Positions 45,351 through 55,095 of a stretch of DNA of 64,000 nt are shown here, one piece after another. The first letter of the stretch is position 1, and every line of letters begins with the position of its first letter. Where the stretch lies: assembly GCF_014200505.1 (NCBI RefSeq), contig NZ_JACHBX010000001.1, positions 1-64,000 of the forward strand, given 5' to 3'. The DNA comes from Massilia aurea (GTDB lineage Bacteria > Pseudomonadota > Gammaproteobacteria > Burkholderiales > Burkholderiaceae_D). The position numbers and the translations under genes are program-made. The notes beneath the pieces were generated by a model. It searched no databases. It had not been told where the DNA came from and saw only the letters and a program-made list of their open reading frames with translations.

Positions 45351-45629
45351 ATGGCGGAAATCAGCATCGTCCAGCAACACACCCTGAGCCCGGCTGCGGC
45401 GCGTACGGCGGCCGAGCAAGTGGCGCAGCGTATTGCGACGGAATATGGACTGGCATGCCAGTGGGATGGCGACGTGCTGCGCTTTGAGCGCAGTGGCGTG
45501 GAGGGAGCATTGACGCTGGAAGACCAGCAGGCGGCGATGCGGATCAACCTGGGATTCTTGATGGGCGCCTTCGCGCCGGCCATCGAGGCCAAGGTGGCGG
45601 AGAAGATGCGCAAGACCTTCGCCGCCTAG
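45351..45629 (+). CDS. polyhydroxyalkanoic acid system family protein
   Basis: The 92-residue protein (MAEISIVQQHTLSPAAARTAAEQVA... ending LMGAFAPAIEAKVAEKMRKTF) fits the small PHA_gran_rgn family found with PHA genes. AGGAAGGA lies ahead of ATG 45351. The family is associated with granule metabolism but has no defined activity. It is 3.6 kb from phaZ, and no synthase or phasin is in the window. Confidence 0.78.
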   Translation: MAEISIVQQHTLSPAAARTAAEQVAQRIATEYGLACQWDGDVLRFERSGVEGALTLEDQQAAMRINLGFLMGAFAPAIEAKVAEKMRKTFAA

Positions 45630-45646
45630 TACATTGATTCGTTGAA

Positions 45647-45901
45647 TCAGCCTTTCAGCTCTTCGATCAGATCGATGTATTGCTGCTGGGCTTCTTCTTG
45701 TGACGTGCCGGCCAGACCCGCCCAGGCGTCGAACTTGGCGCGTGCCACGAAATCGGTCATGCCCGGACGCTCGCCGGTCGCGTCGCCGCTCGAACCCTGC
45801 TTGTACAGCGCATAGATCTTCAGCAAGGTCATATTGTCCGGACGCTCCGACAGATTCTTCGAATCGAGCTGGGCCTGGGTGAATTGTTCTTGGACGCTCA
45901 T
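45647..45901 (-). CDS. acyl-CoA-binding protein
   Basis: The 84-residue four-helix protein has the ACBP signatures LKIYALYKQGSSGD and RAKFDAWAGLAGTSQEEAQQQYI (cut: KFDAWAGLAGTSQEEA). Length and motifs match ACBP, which buffers long-chain acyl-CoA esters in the cytosol. It is a family more common in eukaryotes but present in many Burkholderiales. It is convergent with the PHA-system gene. Confidence 0.92.
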   Translation of the reverse strand: MSVQEQFTQAQLDSKNLSERPDNMTLLKIYALYKQGSSGDATGERPGMTDFVARAKFDAWAGLAGTSQEEAQQQYIDLIEELKG

Positions 45902-46031
45902 GGAAACTCCTGTGATGGTGGGTTGCAGTCTTGTCGCTCGGACAAGGCGGCAGGCATCTTAGCGCAGGAGGTGAGGGCGACCCGGGGATTGCGTCGTACT
46001 TTAGAGGGGAACTTCAAATGCGGTGCAATAC

Positions 46032-46066
46032 CTGCCATGCGCCGCCGGAGAGGCGGCGCATGGCAG
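46032..46066 (-). terminator. perfect 15-bp hairpin downstream of the FKBP gene
   Basis: CTGCCATGCGCCGCC (46032-46046) pairs fully with 46052-46066 around GGAGA. There is no clear U-run after it, so it may stop transcription or protect mRNA ends. Confidence 0.55.
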
Positions 46067-46083
46067 TGAAGCGATGCTGCGGC

Positions 46084-46440
46084 TTAGACAGCCAGCAGGT
46101 CGACGTCGAAGATCAGGGTGGCGTTTGGCGGAATGACACCGCCGGCGCCGCGCGCGCCATAGCCCAGGGCTGCAGGGATGGTCAGGCGACGCGAGCCGCC
46201 GATTTTCATGCCTTGCACGCCTTCGTCCCAGCCGCGGATGACCTGGCCGGCGCCGAGTGCGAACTCGAACGGATCGCCACGGTCTTTGCTCGAATCGAAC
46301 TTGGCGCCGAGGCTGCCGTCGTCGTTGCGCAGCCAGCCGGTGTAGTGCACGGTGACGTGCTGGCCAGCCTTGGCCTCGTCGCCGGTGCCGGTGACGAGTT
46401 CTTCGTATTGCAGGCCAGAATCGGTAGTGATGGTGGACAT
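46084..46440 (-). CDS. FKBP-type peptidyl-prolyl isomerase
   Basis: The 118-residue single-domain FKBP starts MSTITTDSGLQYEELVTGTG. It has VTVHYTGWL, FDSSKDRGDPFEFALGAGQVIRGWDEG (cut: PFEFALGAGQVIRGW) and the C-terminal YGARGAGGVIPPNATLIFDV. There is no signal peptide, so it is cytoplasmic. Active-site Tyr, Phe, Val/Ile and Trp are all in place. Confidence 0.94.
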   Translation of the reverse strand: MSTITTDSGLQYEELVTGTGDEAKAGQHVTVHYTGWLRNDDGSLGAKFDSSKDRGDPFEFALGAGQVIRGWDEGVQGMKIGGSRRLTIPAALGYGARGAGGVIPPNATLIFDVDLLAV

Positions 46441-46580
46441 GGTCTTCCTTGTTGTTCAGATTGAACGGCGATTGTAGTGCATGGGTCGGGAAACCGCCAT
46501 TGTCCGGGCCAGCCGTGCGCCCGTTGCAGCCCGGCGCGCTCCCGTAGAATGCGCTCTTGACCTTCCAAACTGGAGTAGCC

Positions 46581-47459
46581 ATGCCGCATGCCGACAGCGC
46601 GACCGTGATTCCGAGGATCGCCCCGATGAAGGGTGTCCTGCTTGCCTGGCGGCGCGCCCTGCGCTCGCAGTTCAGCGGCCGCATGCTGTTGCTCTCGCTG
46701 GTCCCGCTGCTGCTCTCGCTCTCGCTGTGGGGCGTGGCGATGTGGCTGGGCCTGCAGCCGCTGCTCGACTGGCTGCATGGGCTGTTTACCGACTACGGCG
46801 GTTTTGATGCAAGCAACAGCATGCTGGGCATGGTCGGGCTGGGCATGCTCAAGGTCATGGTCGTGCCGCTGCTGGCGATTGCCTTGCTGCTGCCCCTGAT
46901 GATTGCCTCGAGCCTGCTGTTTATGGGCATCGTCGCAATGCCGGCCATCGAACGCCACGTGAGCGGCCGTCACTTCCCCGCGCTCGACAGGAAAGAGGGC
47001 GGCTCGTTCGTCGGCAGTCTGGCCATCAACGTCGGTAGTACGGCCGTGTTCGCGCTGCTGTGGCTGTTCACGCTGCCGCTGTATGCCATCCCGCCGCTGG
47101 CCTGGCTGGTGCAGGCCGGCCTGTGGGCCTGGGTCACGTCGCGCGTGATGAGCTACGACGCGCTGGCCGCGCACGCCAGCGGGGCCGAGCGCCAGGTGCT
47201 GATGCGCACCTGCCGTCCGGCGCTGCTGACGATCGGCCTGGTCTCGGGCCTGGCCGGTGCGCTGCCCGGCATCGCGTGGATGGGCGGGGCGGTGATCTCG
47301 GTCGTGCTGTTCCCGGTGCTGGCGCTGGTGTCGCTGTGGCTGTACATCATGCTCTTTTTGTTTGCCGGGCTCTGGTTCCAGTACTACTGCCTGCAGGCAC
47401 TGGCGGAGCTGCGCGCGCAGCAGCTTCCAGCACATCCCGGCGCTGACGCGTCCATTTAA
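46581..47459 (+). CDS. EI24-domain (CysZ-like) membrane protein
   Basis: The 292-residue protein has about six hydrophobic segments, with a first one at about 30-55 (MLLLSLVPLLLSLSLWGVAMW, cut here to LLSLVPLLLSLSLWG). ERHVSGRHFPALDRKEGGSF near 130 and SRVMSYDALAAHAS near 200 fit the EI24 family that includes CysZ. TGGAG supports ATG 46581 over an upstream TTG. Sulfate transport is known for CysZ but there are no cys genes here, so the substrate is open. Confidence 0.8.
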   Translation: MPHADSATVIPRIAPMKGVLLAWRRALRSQFSGRMLLLSLVPLLLSLSLWGVAMWLGLQPLLDWLHGLFTDYGGFDASNSMLGMVGLGMLKVMVVPLLAIALLLPLMIASSLLFMGIVAMPAIERHVSGRHFPALDRKEGGSFVGSLAINVGSTAVFALLWLFTLPLYAIPPLAWLVQAGLWAWVTSRVMSYDALAAHASGAERQVLMRTCRPALLTIGLVSGLAGALPGIAWMGGAVISVVLFPVLALVSLWLYIMLFLFAGLWFQYYCLQALAELRAQQLPAHPGADASI

Positions 47460-47831
47460 ATCAGTGGTGCGCGGTGCACCGGCACCGTGTCGGGCGCGTT
47501 AACCGCCAGCGTCGACCGTGCATACGGCGCTTGATGCGTTGCTGCCAACAGTCGTGACGCACGGGCATCGCTTGCGGTCATGCCATTTAACCAACCCGTT
47601 GTTTTTTTGCGAAAATATTCCGGTATAGGGCGATTTGTTAAACGGTATCTCGCGTCTATCTTATTGATGTGGTGGAATATTACCTATGGACGGGGCGATC
47701 TGGAGTGGGATTGCACTGCTGAAATTTGTGAACTAACAGACACCACAATCACTCGAACGGACCAGCAGCAATAGATGGCGAGCAGGTTGGCGGGGGTTGC
47801 AAGCGTTTTGATTCGGACCGGTTAAGCCATC
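47460..47831. other. 372-bp AT-rich intergenic region
   Basis: No convincing gene is present. A short hairpin CGGTGC/GCACCG (47472-47487) without a U-run follows the EI24 gene. The stretch 47580-47760 is unusually AT-rich and probably holds the promoter of the following penicillin-binding protein, but no -35/-10 pair stands out. Confidence 0.45.
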
Positions 47832-50800
47832 ATGGAAAGTATTCGTCGCCTCGTGCGACCAAACAATGTATTCGGCAAGCGCGCCGCCACCTCGCGGAGC
47901 GAACCGACCATGGACGGCGCAGTTGCTGCGCCAGTCGTCGCCGCAGCCGGTGCTGCAGCGTCGGGGGCGTCTGCGTCCCCGTCCGTGCCGGATTCGGCGG
48001 GTGACGTTCCCCTGCACGATGCCTTCCCGCACCTGGCCGACAACGGTCATGGCGGCGGCGGACCGGGCGACCCGTCCGGCGGGCCGGATGGCTCGCCGCC
48101 GGCGCCGCGCAAGCGCCGCTGGAAGCTCTGGCTCGCCCTGATCGGCTTGCTGCTGGTCGCGGCTGCGGCCGCCTGGGCCGTGATGGAAACCCGCACCTCG
48201 CGCCTGCAGTCGAAAATCTTCGCCGACATGGCCAGCGAACTCACGTTCCGCATGGCCAATGGCCCGAGCGATTCGATCCGCTTCCCGGCTGCCAGCCCAT
48301 ACGACACCCGGCTCGGTTACGCCGGCCTGCCGAAATACCTCGAACGCCTGCAGACGCGCGATTACGCGATCGCGTCGCAGGCGCGCATCTCGCCGCAGAT
48401 GGTCAAGATGGCCGATCTCGGCCTGTACGCCACCTACCACGAGAAAACCAAGGTCGGCCTCGAGATCCTCGATTGCCGCGCCCAGCCCCTGTTCACGTCG
48501 CGCTTCCCCGAGCGCTACTACGATAAATTCGACGCCGCGCCGTCGCTGCTGGTGCAAAGCCTGCTGTTCATCGAAAACCGCGAACTCCTCGACGCGAGCC
48601 ACCCGCGCCGCAATCCGGCCGTCGAATGGGATCGCTTCTCCAAAGCGGTGTTCGACAAGACACTGGCCAGTGTCGGCCTGGGCGGCGACGGCCGCGTGGC
48701 CGGTGGCAGCACGCTGGCCACGCAGATCGAAAAATACCGCCATTCGGCAGAGGGCCGCACCGGCTCGCTGACCGACAAGATCATCCAGATGGCCTCGGCC
48801 ACGCTGCGCGCCTACCAGGACGGCGAAGACACCACGGGTTCGCGCCGCCAGGTCGTGCTCGACTACCTGAATACGGTGCCGCTGTCGGCCAAGCCCGGTT
48901 ACGGCGAAGTCAACGGTATCGGCGACGGCATGTGGGTCTGGTACGGCCGCGATTTCGCCAAGGTCAACGCGATGCTCAAGGGCCCGATGACGAGCCCGGA
49001 CGCCGTGATGGCCTATAAGGAGGCGCTGTCGCTGATGATCGCCCAGCGCCGCCCGGCGTATTACCTGGGCGCCGGCGAGAACGACCTGGAAACCCTGACC
49101 AACAGCCACCTGCGCGTGCTGACGCAGCAGGGCGTGATTTCGCCGCAACTGCGTGACGCCGCCCTGAGCGCCAACCTGAAACCGGCGCTGCACACGGGCG
49201 TGGCACCACCACCGGCGGACGCGTTCGTCTCGCGCAAGGCGGCCAATGCAGTGCGCAATCACGTGGGTTACCTGATCGGCGACGCGCGTCTGTACAACGT
49301 CGACCGTCTCGATCTGTCGGTGGTCTCGACCCTTGACGGCAATGCCCAGCAAGCTGTCACGACCGCGCTGCGCAAGCTGTCCGACGCCGAACACGCGAAA
49401 GAAGCCGGCCTGACCGGCAAGGGCATGCTGGGCAACGGCGATCCGGCGCAAGTGGTCTACAGCTTCACGCTGATGGAGCGCGGCGAGCACGTCAACTACC
49501 TGCGCGTGCAGACCGACAACTACGACCAGCCACTGGACATCAACGAAGGCGCCAAGCTCGACCTGGGTTCGACCGCCAAGCTGCGTACGCTGGTAACCTA
49601 CCTCGACATCGTCGACCAGCTCCACAAGCGCTTTGGCGCGATGGACAAGATCGGCCTGATGGGCGTCGAAGTCGATGCGAAAGACCGTATGTCGCAGTGG
49701 GGCCTCGACTACTTCCGCACATTGCCTGATGGCGCTGACCGCAGCCTCAAGCCCATGCTCGACGCTGCCATGGCGCGCAAGTACTCGGCCAATCCGGGCG
49801 AGCGCTTCTTTACGGGCGGCGGCGTGCACACGTTCGGCAACTTCAGCAAGCTCGACGACAGCCGCATCATGGACGTGAACCAGGCGCTGCGCAGCTCGAC
49901 CAACCTCGTGTTCGTGCGCATGATGCGCGACGTCGTGCGCTACTACATGTTCCAGTTGCCGGGCTCGTCCGCGCAACTGCTGGCCGACGCTGACGATCCG
50001 CGCCGCGCCGCCTATCTGGCGCGCTTTGCCGACAATGAAGGCAAGGTCTTCATGGCCAAGTTCTGGAACAAGTACAAGGGCAAGACGCCGCAGGAAGTCG
50101 AGACGCTGCTGTTCTCCAGCGTGCGCCCGCTGGCTTCCAAGCTCGCTGCGGCCCACCGCACCGTGGTGCCGAACGCCACGCTGGCGCAGTTTGGCGCGTT
50201 CATCGATGCGTCGGTCCCGGCCAGCAACGAGATCGATCCCGACCGCATCCCGAAACTGTACGAGACCTACGATGTCCGCAATATGTCGCTGGCCGACCGC
50301 GGCTACGTGGCGTCGGTGCACCCGCTCGAACTGTGGCTGGTGAGCTATCTGCGCACGCATCCAAAAGCGACCTGGTCCGAAGTGACGGCCGCCAGCGTCA
50401 AGGAGCGCCAGGAAGTCTACCAATGGCTGTTCAAGACGCACCGCAAGCACGCACAGGACAACCGCATCGCTGGCCTGCTCGAAGTCGAAGCGTTCCTGAA
50501 GATCCACGCGCAGTGGAAGAAGATGGGCTACCCGTTCGACTCGCTCGTGCCGTCGTACGCGACCACGCTGGGTGCTTCGGCTGACCGGCCGGCCGCGCTG
50601 GCCGAGATGATGGGCATCATCGTCAATGGCGGCGTGCGCAAACCGATCGAGCGCATCGATTCGCTGCACTTTGCCAAGGCCACGCCATACGAAACGCTCG
50701 TGCGCCGCAACAAGGGCGGCGGCAAGGAACAAGTGCTGGCGCCCGAAGTCGCGCGCGCCGTGGCCGACGCCATCCAGGGCGTGGTCTCGGACGGTACCGC

Positions 50801-51158
50801 CAAGCGCGTCAAGACCGCTTTCCAGCAGGCCGACGGCAGCATCATCGCCGTGGGCGGCAAGACCGGTACCGGCGACCAGCGCTTCGATGTGTATGCCCGT
50901 GGCGGCCGCCTGATCGAGTCGCGCTACGTGAACCGGTCGGCAACGTTCGTGTTCAACATCGGCGAACGCTTCTACGGCAGCATGACCGCGTATGTGCACG
51001 GGCCGCAGTCCGAGAACTATGACTTCACCAGCGCGCTGCCGGTGCAGCTGCTCGTCACGCTGGCGCCAAGCCTGATGCCGATGATCGAGCCGCCGGTCGC
51101 GCCGGCGCCCGTGCCTGGCCAGGCCGTCGCCGCCGCGCCGCGGCAGTGCGTGCGTTGA
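47832..51158 (+). CDS. very large class A penicillin-binding-type protein
   Basis: The 1108-residue protein has a Pro/Gly/Ala-rich cytoplasmic N-terminus of about 95 residues and one membrane helix (about 97-118). A GT51-like domain has Glu in FIENRELLD near 246 and GGSTLATQIEKYRHS near 296. The transpeptidase-like domain shows SxxK in GSTAKLRTL near 578, SSTN near 692 and KTGTGDQ near 1008. All three penicillin-binding motifs are therefore present. It is longer than typical PBP1a/1b, with an insertion of over 300 residues between the SxN and KTG motifs. A role in peptidoglycan polymerisation and crosslinking follows from the motifs. Its stop overlaps the next gene by 13 bp. Confidence 0.82.
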   Translation: MESIRRLVRPNNVFGKRAATSRSEPTMDGAVAAPVVAAAGAAASGASASPSVPDSAGDVPLHDAFPHLADNGHGGGGPGDPSGGPDGSPPAPRKRRWKLWLALIGLLLVAAAAAWAVMETRTSRLQSKIFADMASELTFRMANGPSDSIRFPAASPYDTRLGYAGLPKYLERLQTRDYAIASQARISPQMVKMADLGLYATYHEKTKVGLEILDCRAQPLFTSRFPERYYDKFDAAPSLLVQSLLFIENRELLDASHPRRNPAVEWDRFSKAVFDKTLASVGLGGDGRVAGGSTLATQIEKYRHSAEGRTGSLTDKIIQMASATLRAYQDGEDTTGSRRQVVLDYLNTVPLSAKPGYGEVNGIGDGMWVWYGRDFAKVNAMLKGPMTSPDAVMAYKEALSLMIAQRRPAYYLGAGENDLETLTNSHLRVLTQQGVISPQLRDAALSANLKPALHTGVAPPPADAFVSRKAANAVRNHVGYLIGDARLYNVDRLDLSVVSTLDGNAQQAVTTALRKLSDAEHAKEAGLTGKGMLGNGDPAQVVYSFTLMERGEHVNYLRVQTDNYDQPLDINEGAKLDLGSTAKLRTLVTYLDIVDQLHKRFGAMDKIGLMGVEVDAKDRMSQWGLDYFRTLPDGADRSLKPMLDAAMARKYSANPGERFFTGGGVHTFGNFSKLDDSRIMDVNQALRSSTNLVFVRMMRDVVRYYMFQLPGSSAQLLADADDPRRAAYLARFADNEGKVFMAKFWNKYKGKTPQEVETLLFSSVRPLASKLAAAHRTVVPNATLAQFGAFIDASVPASNEIDPDRIPKLYETYDVRNMSLADRGYVASVHPLELWLVSYLRTHPKATWSEVTAASVKERQEVYQWLFKTHRKHAQDNRIAGLLEVEAFLKIHAQWKKMGYPFDSLVPSYATTLGASADRPAALAEMMGIIVNGGVRKPIERIDSLHFAKATPYETLVRRNKGGGKEQVLAPEVARAVADAIQGVVSDGTAKRVKTAFQQADGSIIAVGGKTGTGDQRFDVYARGGRLIESRYVNRSATFVFNIGERFYGSMTAYVHGPQSENYDFTSALPVQLLVTLAPSLMPMIEPPVAPAPVPGQAVAAAPRQCVR

Positions 51159-52558
51159 GGCCAGGGCAGGATATTCCGGGCGCGCCAGTCAAGGGGCTGC
51201 GCGCCCGCCTGCAGAACTTCAGCATCGTCTCGCTGCGCGATCTGGTCGTGGCCACCGGCCCGACGATCCTGATGGTCGCGGCGGCCGTGGTGCTCGCCTA
51301 CTGGTGGGTCGACCCGGCGCCGCCGCGCACGCTCCGGCTGGCCACGGGCCAGGAAAATTCCGCCTACGAACAATTTGGCAAGCAATACGCCAGCGTGCTG
51401 GCGCGCGATGACATCAAAGTCACGCTGAGCGGTACCCTCGGCTCGCAGGACAATCTGCAGCAGTTGCTGGCCGGGCAGGCCGATGTCGCATTCGTCCAAA
51501 GCGGCTCGACCGACGACAAGACAGGCAACGCCGACAGCGTCGAGCGGCGCGGCCTGGTCTCGCTGGGCAGCCTGTTTACCGAACCCGTGTGGCTGTTCGT
51601 GCGCGACGAAGCGAAGGTCACGCGCCTGCCGGATCTGCGCGGCAAGCGCATCAATCTGGGGCCGGAAGGCACGGGCGTGCCGCGCCTGGTGCGCCAGCTG
51701 CTCGACGCCAACAATATCGCGCCGGGTGCCTTGACGATCAGCGACCTGGCCAACACGCCGGCCACCGTTGAATTGCTGGCCGGGCGCATCGACGGCCTGG
51801 TCTTCAGCTCGGCGCCCGAAGCGCCGCTGATCCAGATGCTGCTGCAAACGCCGGGCATCCGCCTGTTCGATTTTTCGCAGGCCGAGGCCTATACGCGGCG
51901 CCTGCCGTTTTTGACGCACGTGGTGCTGCCGCGCGGGATCGTCGACCTGGGCCGCAATATCCCGAACCAGGATTACCATCTGATCGCGCCGACCGCCACG
52001 CTCGTCGCGCGCGAGGAAATCCATCCGGCGCTGGTGGGCCTCCTGGTCAAGGCGGCGACCGAAATCCATGGCGGCGCTGGCTGGTTCCAGCAGCAGGGGC
52101 AGTTCCCGTCGCCGAAATACACGGAAATCCCGGTCGCACCCGAGGCGGCGCGCTACTACCGCGATGGCCCGCCATTCATGCAGCGCTATATGCGGTTCTG
52201 GCTGGCCAACCTGGCCGAGCGGCTGTGGGTCGTCGTGGTGGCGCTGACGGCGCTGTTGATTCCGCTATCCAAGATCGTGCCGCCGATTTACGTCTGGCGC
52301 GTGCGCTCGCGCGTCTACCGCTGGTACGGTGAGCTGCGCGCCATCGAACAGTCGCTCGAGGAGAGCGGGGCCGATGCCACCGACGCGGTGCGTAAGGAGT
52401 TGCTGGGCCGGCTGGACGGGCTGGAAGACCGCGTCAACCATATCTCGGTGCCGCTCGCTTATGCGGATGAGCTGTACCGCCTGCGCAGCCACATCCACCT
52501 GGTGCGCGAGCGGGTGCGTGGCGTGCACGAAGAGCAGGCAGCCCAGCCGTTGGCGTGA
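51146..52558 (+). CDS. membrane-anchored TAXI-type solute-binding protein
   Basis: The 470-residue protein has an N-terminal membrane helix (TILMVAAAVVLAYWWV near 43) and a TAXI-family periplasmic binding domain (RTLRLATGQENSAYEQFGKQ, cut: LRLATGQENSAYEQF, to about 335). A second helix near 360-380 (LWVVVVALTALLIPLSKIV) and a cytoplasmic coiled-coil tail to 470 follow. TAXI proteins normally feed TRAP transporters, but no permease genes are present and the two anchors suggest a sensor or regulator. It opens with GTG inside the preceding penicillin-binding protein gene, so the two are co-translated. Confidence 0.75.
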   Translation: MRALRPGQDIPGAPVKGLRARLQNFSIVSLRDLVVATGPTILMVAAAVVLAYWWVDPAPPRTLRLATGQENSAYEQFGKQYASVLARDDIKVTLSGTLGSQDNLQQLLAGQADVAFVQSGSTDDKTGNADSVERRGLVSLGSLFTEPVWLFVRDEAKVTRLPDLRGKRINLGPEGTGVPRLVRQLLDANNIAPGALTISDLANTPATVELLAGRIDGLVFSSAPEAPLIQMLLQTPGIRLFDFSQAEAYTRRLPFLTHVVLPRGIVDLGRNIPNQDYHLIAPTATLVAREEIHPALVGLLVKAATEIHGGAGWFQQQGQFPSPKYTEIPVAPEAARYYRDGPPFMQRYMRFWLANLAERLWVVVVALTALLIPLSKIVPPIYVWRVRSRVYRWYGELRAIEQSLEESGADATDAVRKELLGRLDGLEDRVNHISVPLAYADELYRLRSHIHLVRERVRGVHEEQAAQPLA

Positions 52559-52629
52559 TCATTTCTCTTTGAAATTGGCCGGGGAATCCCATTACACTGG
52601 CGTCCCCAGTCATCTCTTCGAAGGCCGTC

Positions 52630-54594
52630 ATGATCCGCCGCATGCTTCCCGCCCTTGTTTTCGGCTTCTGCCTTGCCGCTGGCCTGGCCAGCCCGTCTGC
52701 CGCGATTGCCGCGGACAGCGCCAAAGACAGCAAGCGCCCGACGCGCGAAGCCTATACCAAGTACGAATACCGGATCCCGATGCGTGACGGCGTGCAGCTG
52801 TTCACGGTCGTCTACGTGCCGAAGGACAGCACGCGCAGTTACCCGTTCCTGATGCAGCGCACCCCGTACAGCGCCGGCGTGCGCGCCGAAGGCGAACTGC
52901 GCTACGGCGTGGACTGGCTGCCCGAGTCGCTGGGCCCATCGCGCGAATTTGAAGAAGCCGGCTACATCTTCGTGAGCCAGGATGTGCGGGGCCGCTATAT
53001 GTCCGAAGGCGTCTGGCAGGAAATGACGCCGCACGGCAAGGCGACACCCGCCAAGGGGGAGGGCCGCGAGAGCGACGATATGTACGACACGGTGGCCTGG
53101 CTACTCAAGAACATCCCCAACAACAATGGCAAGGTCGGCATCTGGGGCATCAGCTACCCGGGCTTCTACGCCGCTGCCAGCGTCATCGATTCGCACCCGG
53201 CGATCAAGGCCGCTTCGCCCCAGGCGCCGATTGCCGACCTGTACATGGGCGATGATTCGTACCACGGCGGCGCCTTCAAGCTGGCCGCCAACTTCGACTT
53301 TTATGCGGCCTTCACGGCGGCGCCCAACCCGACCCCGCTGCCGAAAACCGGCAGCGAATTCGATTACGGCGTGGCAGACGGCTATGATTATTTTCTCAAG
53401 CACCGCACGCTGGCGAATATCGCCGCCACGATGACCGACACGCAGCGCGAGCTGTTCATGCCGAACATCGAGCACGACACGTATGACAGCTTCTGGAAAG
53501 AGCGCGCCATCGGCCCGCACATCAAGAACGTCAAGGCGGCCGTGCTGACGGTGGGCGGCTGGTTTGATGCGGAAGACGCCGCCGGCCCGTTCATCGTGCA
53601 CCGCGCGCTGGAAGCGCAGAACAAGGGCGGCAACCATGCGCTTGTGGTGGGCCCGTGGGTGCACGGTGGCTGGGCGCGCGGCGACGGCGCCCGGCTTGGT
53701 CACGTCAAGTTCGACGCGAAAACAAGCGAATGGTTCCGGCGCGAGGTCCAGTTCCCGTTCTTCGAGCAGCACCTGAAGGGCGTCAAGCCGGGCACCACGC
53801 TGGCGCCGGTGACCGTGTTCGAGACGGGGTCGAATGTCTGGCGCCAGTACGACGCCTGGCCACCGAAACCGGCAAAGGCGCGCACGCTGTACTTCGGCGC
53901 CAATGGCGCGCTGCGCTGGCAGCAGCCGACCGCGACCACGACCACGACCACGGGCGCCGGCTTCGATGAATACGTGGCCGACCCGGCGCGCCCGGTGCCG
54001 TACATCGGCTACCCGGCGCTGGGCGTGCCGCGCGAATACATGGTGTCGGACCAGCGCTTTGCCGCCACGCGGCCCGACGTGCTGGTGTACCAGAGCGCCG
54101 TGCTGGAAGAGGATGTGACGGTTGCCGGGCCGGTCACGCCCAAGCTGTTCGTGTCCACGAGCGGCACCGACGCCGACTGGGTCGTCAAGCTGATCGATGT
54201 CTACCCGGCCAGCTTCCCGAGCCCGGCAGGGGAGCGGGGCGGCGATGTCGGCCCGCCCGCGGTGAGCCTGGGTGGCTTCCAGCAACTGGTGCGTGGCAAT
54301 CCGCTGCGCGGCAAGTTCCGCAACAGCTATGAAAAGCCCGAACCATTCGTGCCGGGCAAGGTCGAGCCAATCAAGTACGAACTGGGCCAGGTGAACCACA
54401 CCTTCCGGCGCGGTCACCGGATCATGGTGCAGGTGCAGAGTTCGTGGTTCCCGCTGATCGACCTGAATCCGCAAACGTTCATGCGCATTCCCGACGCGCA
54501 GCCAAGCGACTTCAAGAAGGCGACCCAGCGCGTGTACCACGCGCCAGGCACGGCGTCCGGGCTGGAGCTGATGGTGCTGCCGAACCCGGGTTAG
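52630..54594 (+). CDS. secreted CocE/NonD-family serine hydrolase
   Basis: The 654-residue protein starts with a signal peptide (VFGFCLAAGLASPSAAIAAD). The X-Pro dipeptidyl-peptidase/CocE fold follows: MRDGVQLFTVVYVPK, the nucleophile Ser in GIWGISYPGF near 174, an Asp in GGWFDAEDAAGPF near 315, and a His in VVGPWVHGGW near 340. The C-terminal jelly-roll (from about 440) ends in FRRGHRIMVQVQSSWFP. Members hydrolyse esters, amides or proline dipeptides. The substrate here is unknown. It is single, after the TAXI gene. Confidence 0.87.
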   Translation: MIRRMLPALVFGFCLAAGLASPSAAIAADSAKDSKRPTREAYTKYEYRIPMRDGVQLFTVVYVPKDSTRSYPFLMQRTPYSAGVRAEGELRYGVDWLPESLGPSREFEEAGYIFVSQDVRGRYMSEGVWQEMTPHGKATPAKGEGRESDDMYDTVAWLLKNIPNNNGKVGIWGISYPGFYAAASVIDSHPAIKAASPQAPIADLYMGDDSYHGGAFKLAANFDFYAAFTAAPNPTPLPKTGSEFDYGVADGYDYFLKHRTLANIAATMTDTQRELFMPNIEHDTYDSFWKERAIGPHIKNVKAAVLTVGGWFDAEDAAGPFIVHRALEAQNKGGNHALVVGPWVHGGWARGDGARLGHVKFDAKTSEWFRREVQFPFFEQHLKGVKPGTTLAPVTVFETGSNVWRQYDAWPPKPAKARTLYFGANGALRWQQPTATTTTTTGAGFDEYVADPARPVPYIGYPALGVPREYMVSDQRFAATRPDVLVYQSAVLEEDVTVAGPVTPKLFVSTSGTDADWVVKLIDVYPASFPSPAGERGGDVGPPAVSLGGFQQLVRGNPLRGKFRNSYEKPEPFVPGKVEPIKYELGQVNHTFRRGHRIMVQVQSSWFPLIDLNPQTFMRIPDAQPSDFKKATQRVYHAPGTASGLELMVLPNPG

Positions 54595-54602
54595 CTAAAA
54601 GC

Positions 54603-55073
54603 TCAGGCGCCAACCCACGGCAGGCCGGCCGTGCACCAGCCGCCGATCGTCTTGCGGTGCCCGTCGCCGTCGCGATCGCCTTCGAACCCTTCCAGGATGT
54701 CGAAGGCGTTTGCATAGCCCAGCTCGGTCGCGACACGCGCGCTGTGGCGCGAGCGCACGCCCGAGCGGCACAGGAACAGCAGCACGTCGTCCTTGTCCGC
54801 CACCTGTTCGAGCTGGGCGCCGAAGTCGGGATTGGGCGCGCCGCCCGGATAGGTGGCCCACTGCACCGCCAGATGCTGCGCCTGGCCGATCGCGACGCGG
54901 CCGACCCAGTCGCGTTCGGCGTTGGTGCGCACATCGACCAGCTTGACGTCCGGGCCGCTCTGGAGCAGGTCGAACGCTTCCTGAGGCGTGACTGCACCAG
55001 CATAGGGCTGGTCAGCGCCACGCTGGCGCGCCGCCGTGAGAATCTGTTCTTTGGTCATGTCGGGTAGGTCCAT
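54603..55073 (-). CDS. rhodanese-like sulfurtransferase domain protein
   Basis: The 156-residue protein has one rhodanese domain with VKLVDVRTNAERDWVGR and the catalytic Cys in LLFLCRSGVRSRHSA near residue 96. The C-terminal GGWCTAGLPW adds a second Cys. It could pass sulfane sulfur to acceptors. ATG 55073 is proposed; ATG 55058 is equally possible, and a frame extending to 55136 is not. It is divergent from glnA, and the gap between them carries the glnA control sites. Confidence 0.85.
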   Translation of the reverse strand: MDLPDMTKEQILTAARQRGADQPYAGAVTPQEAFDLLQSGPDVKLVDVRTNAERDWVGRVAIGQAQHLAVQWATYPGGAPNPDFGAQLEQVADKDDVLLFLCRSGVRSRHSARVATELGYANAFDILEGFEGDRDGDGHRKTIGGWCTAGLPWVGA

Positions 55074-55095
55074 TCGTCGTTCGTCATCATCAATG

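Noticed and set aside
47580-47774. 64-codon plus-strand frame ahead of the penicillin-binding protein
   Set aside because: No ribosome site, no recognisable protein, and AT-rich composition unlike the coding DNA here.
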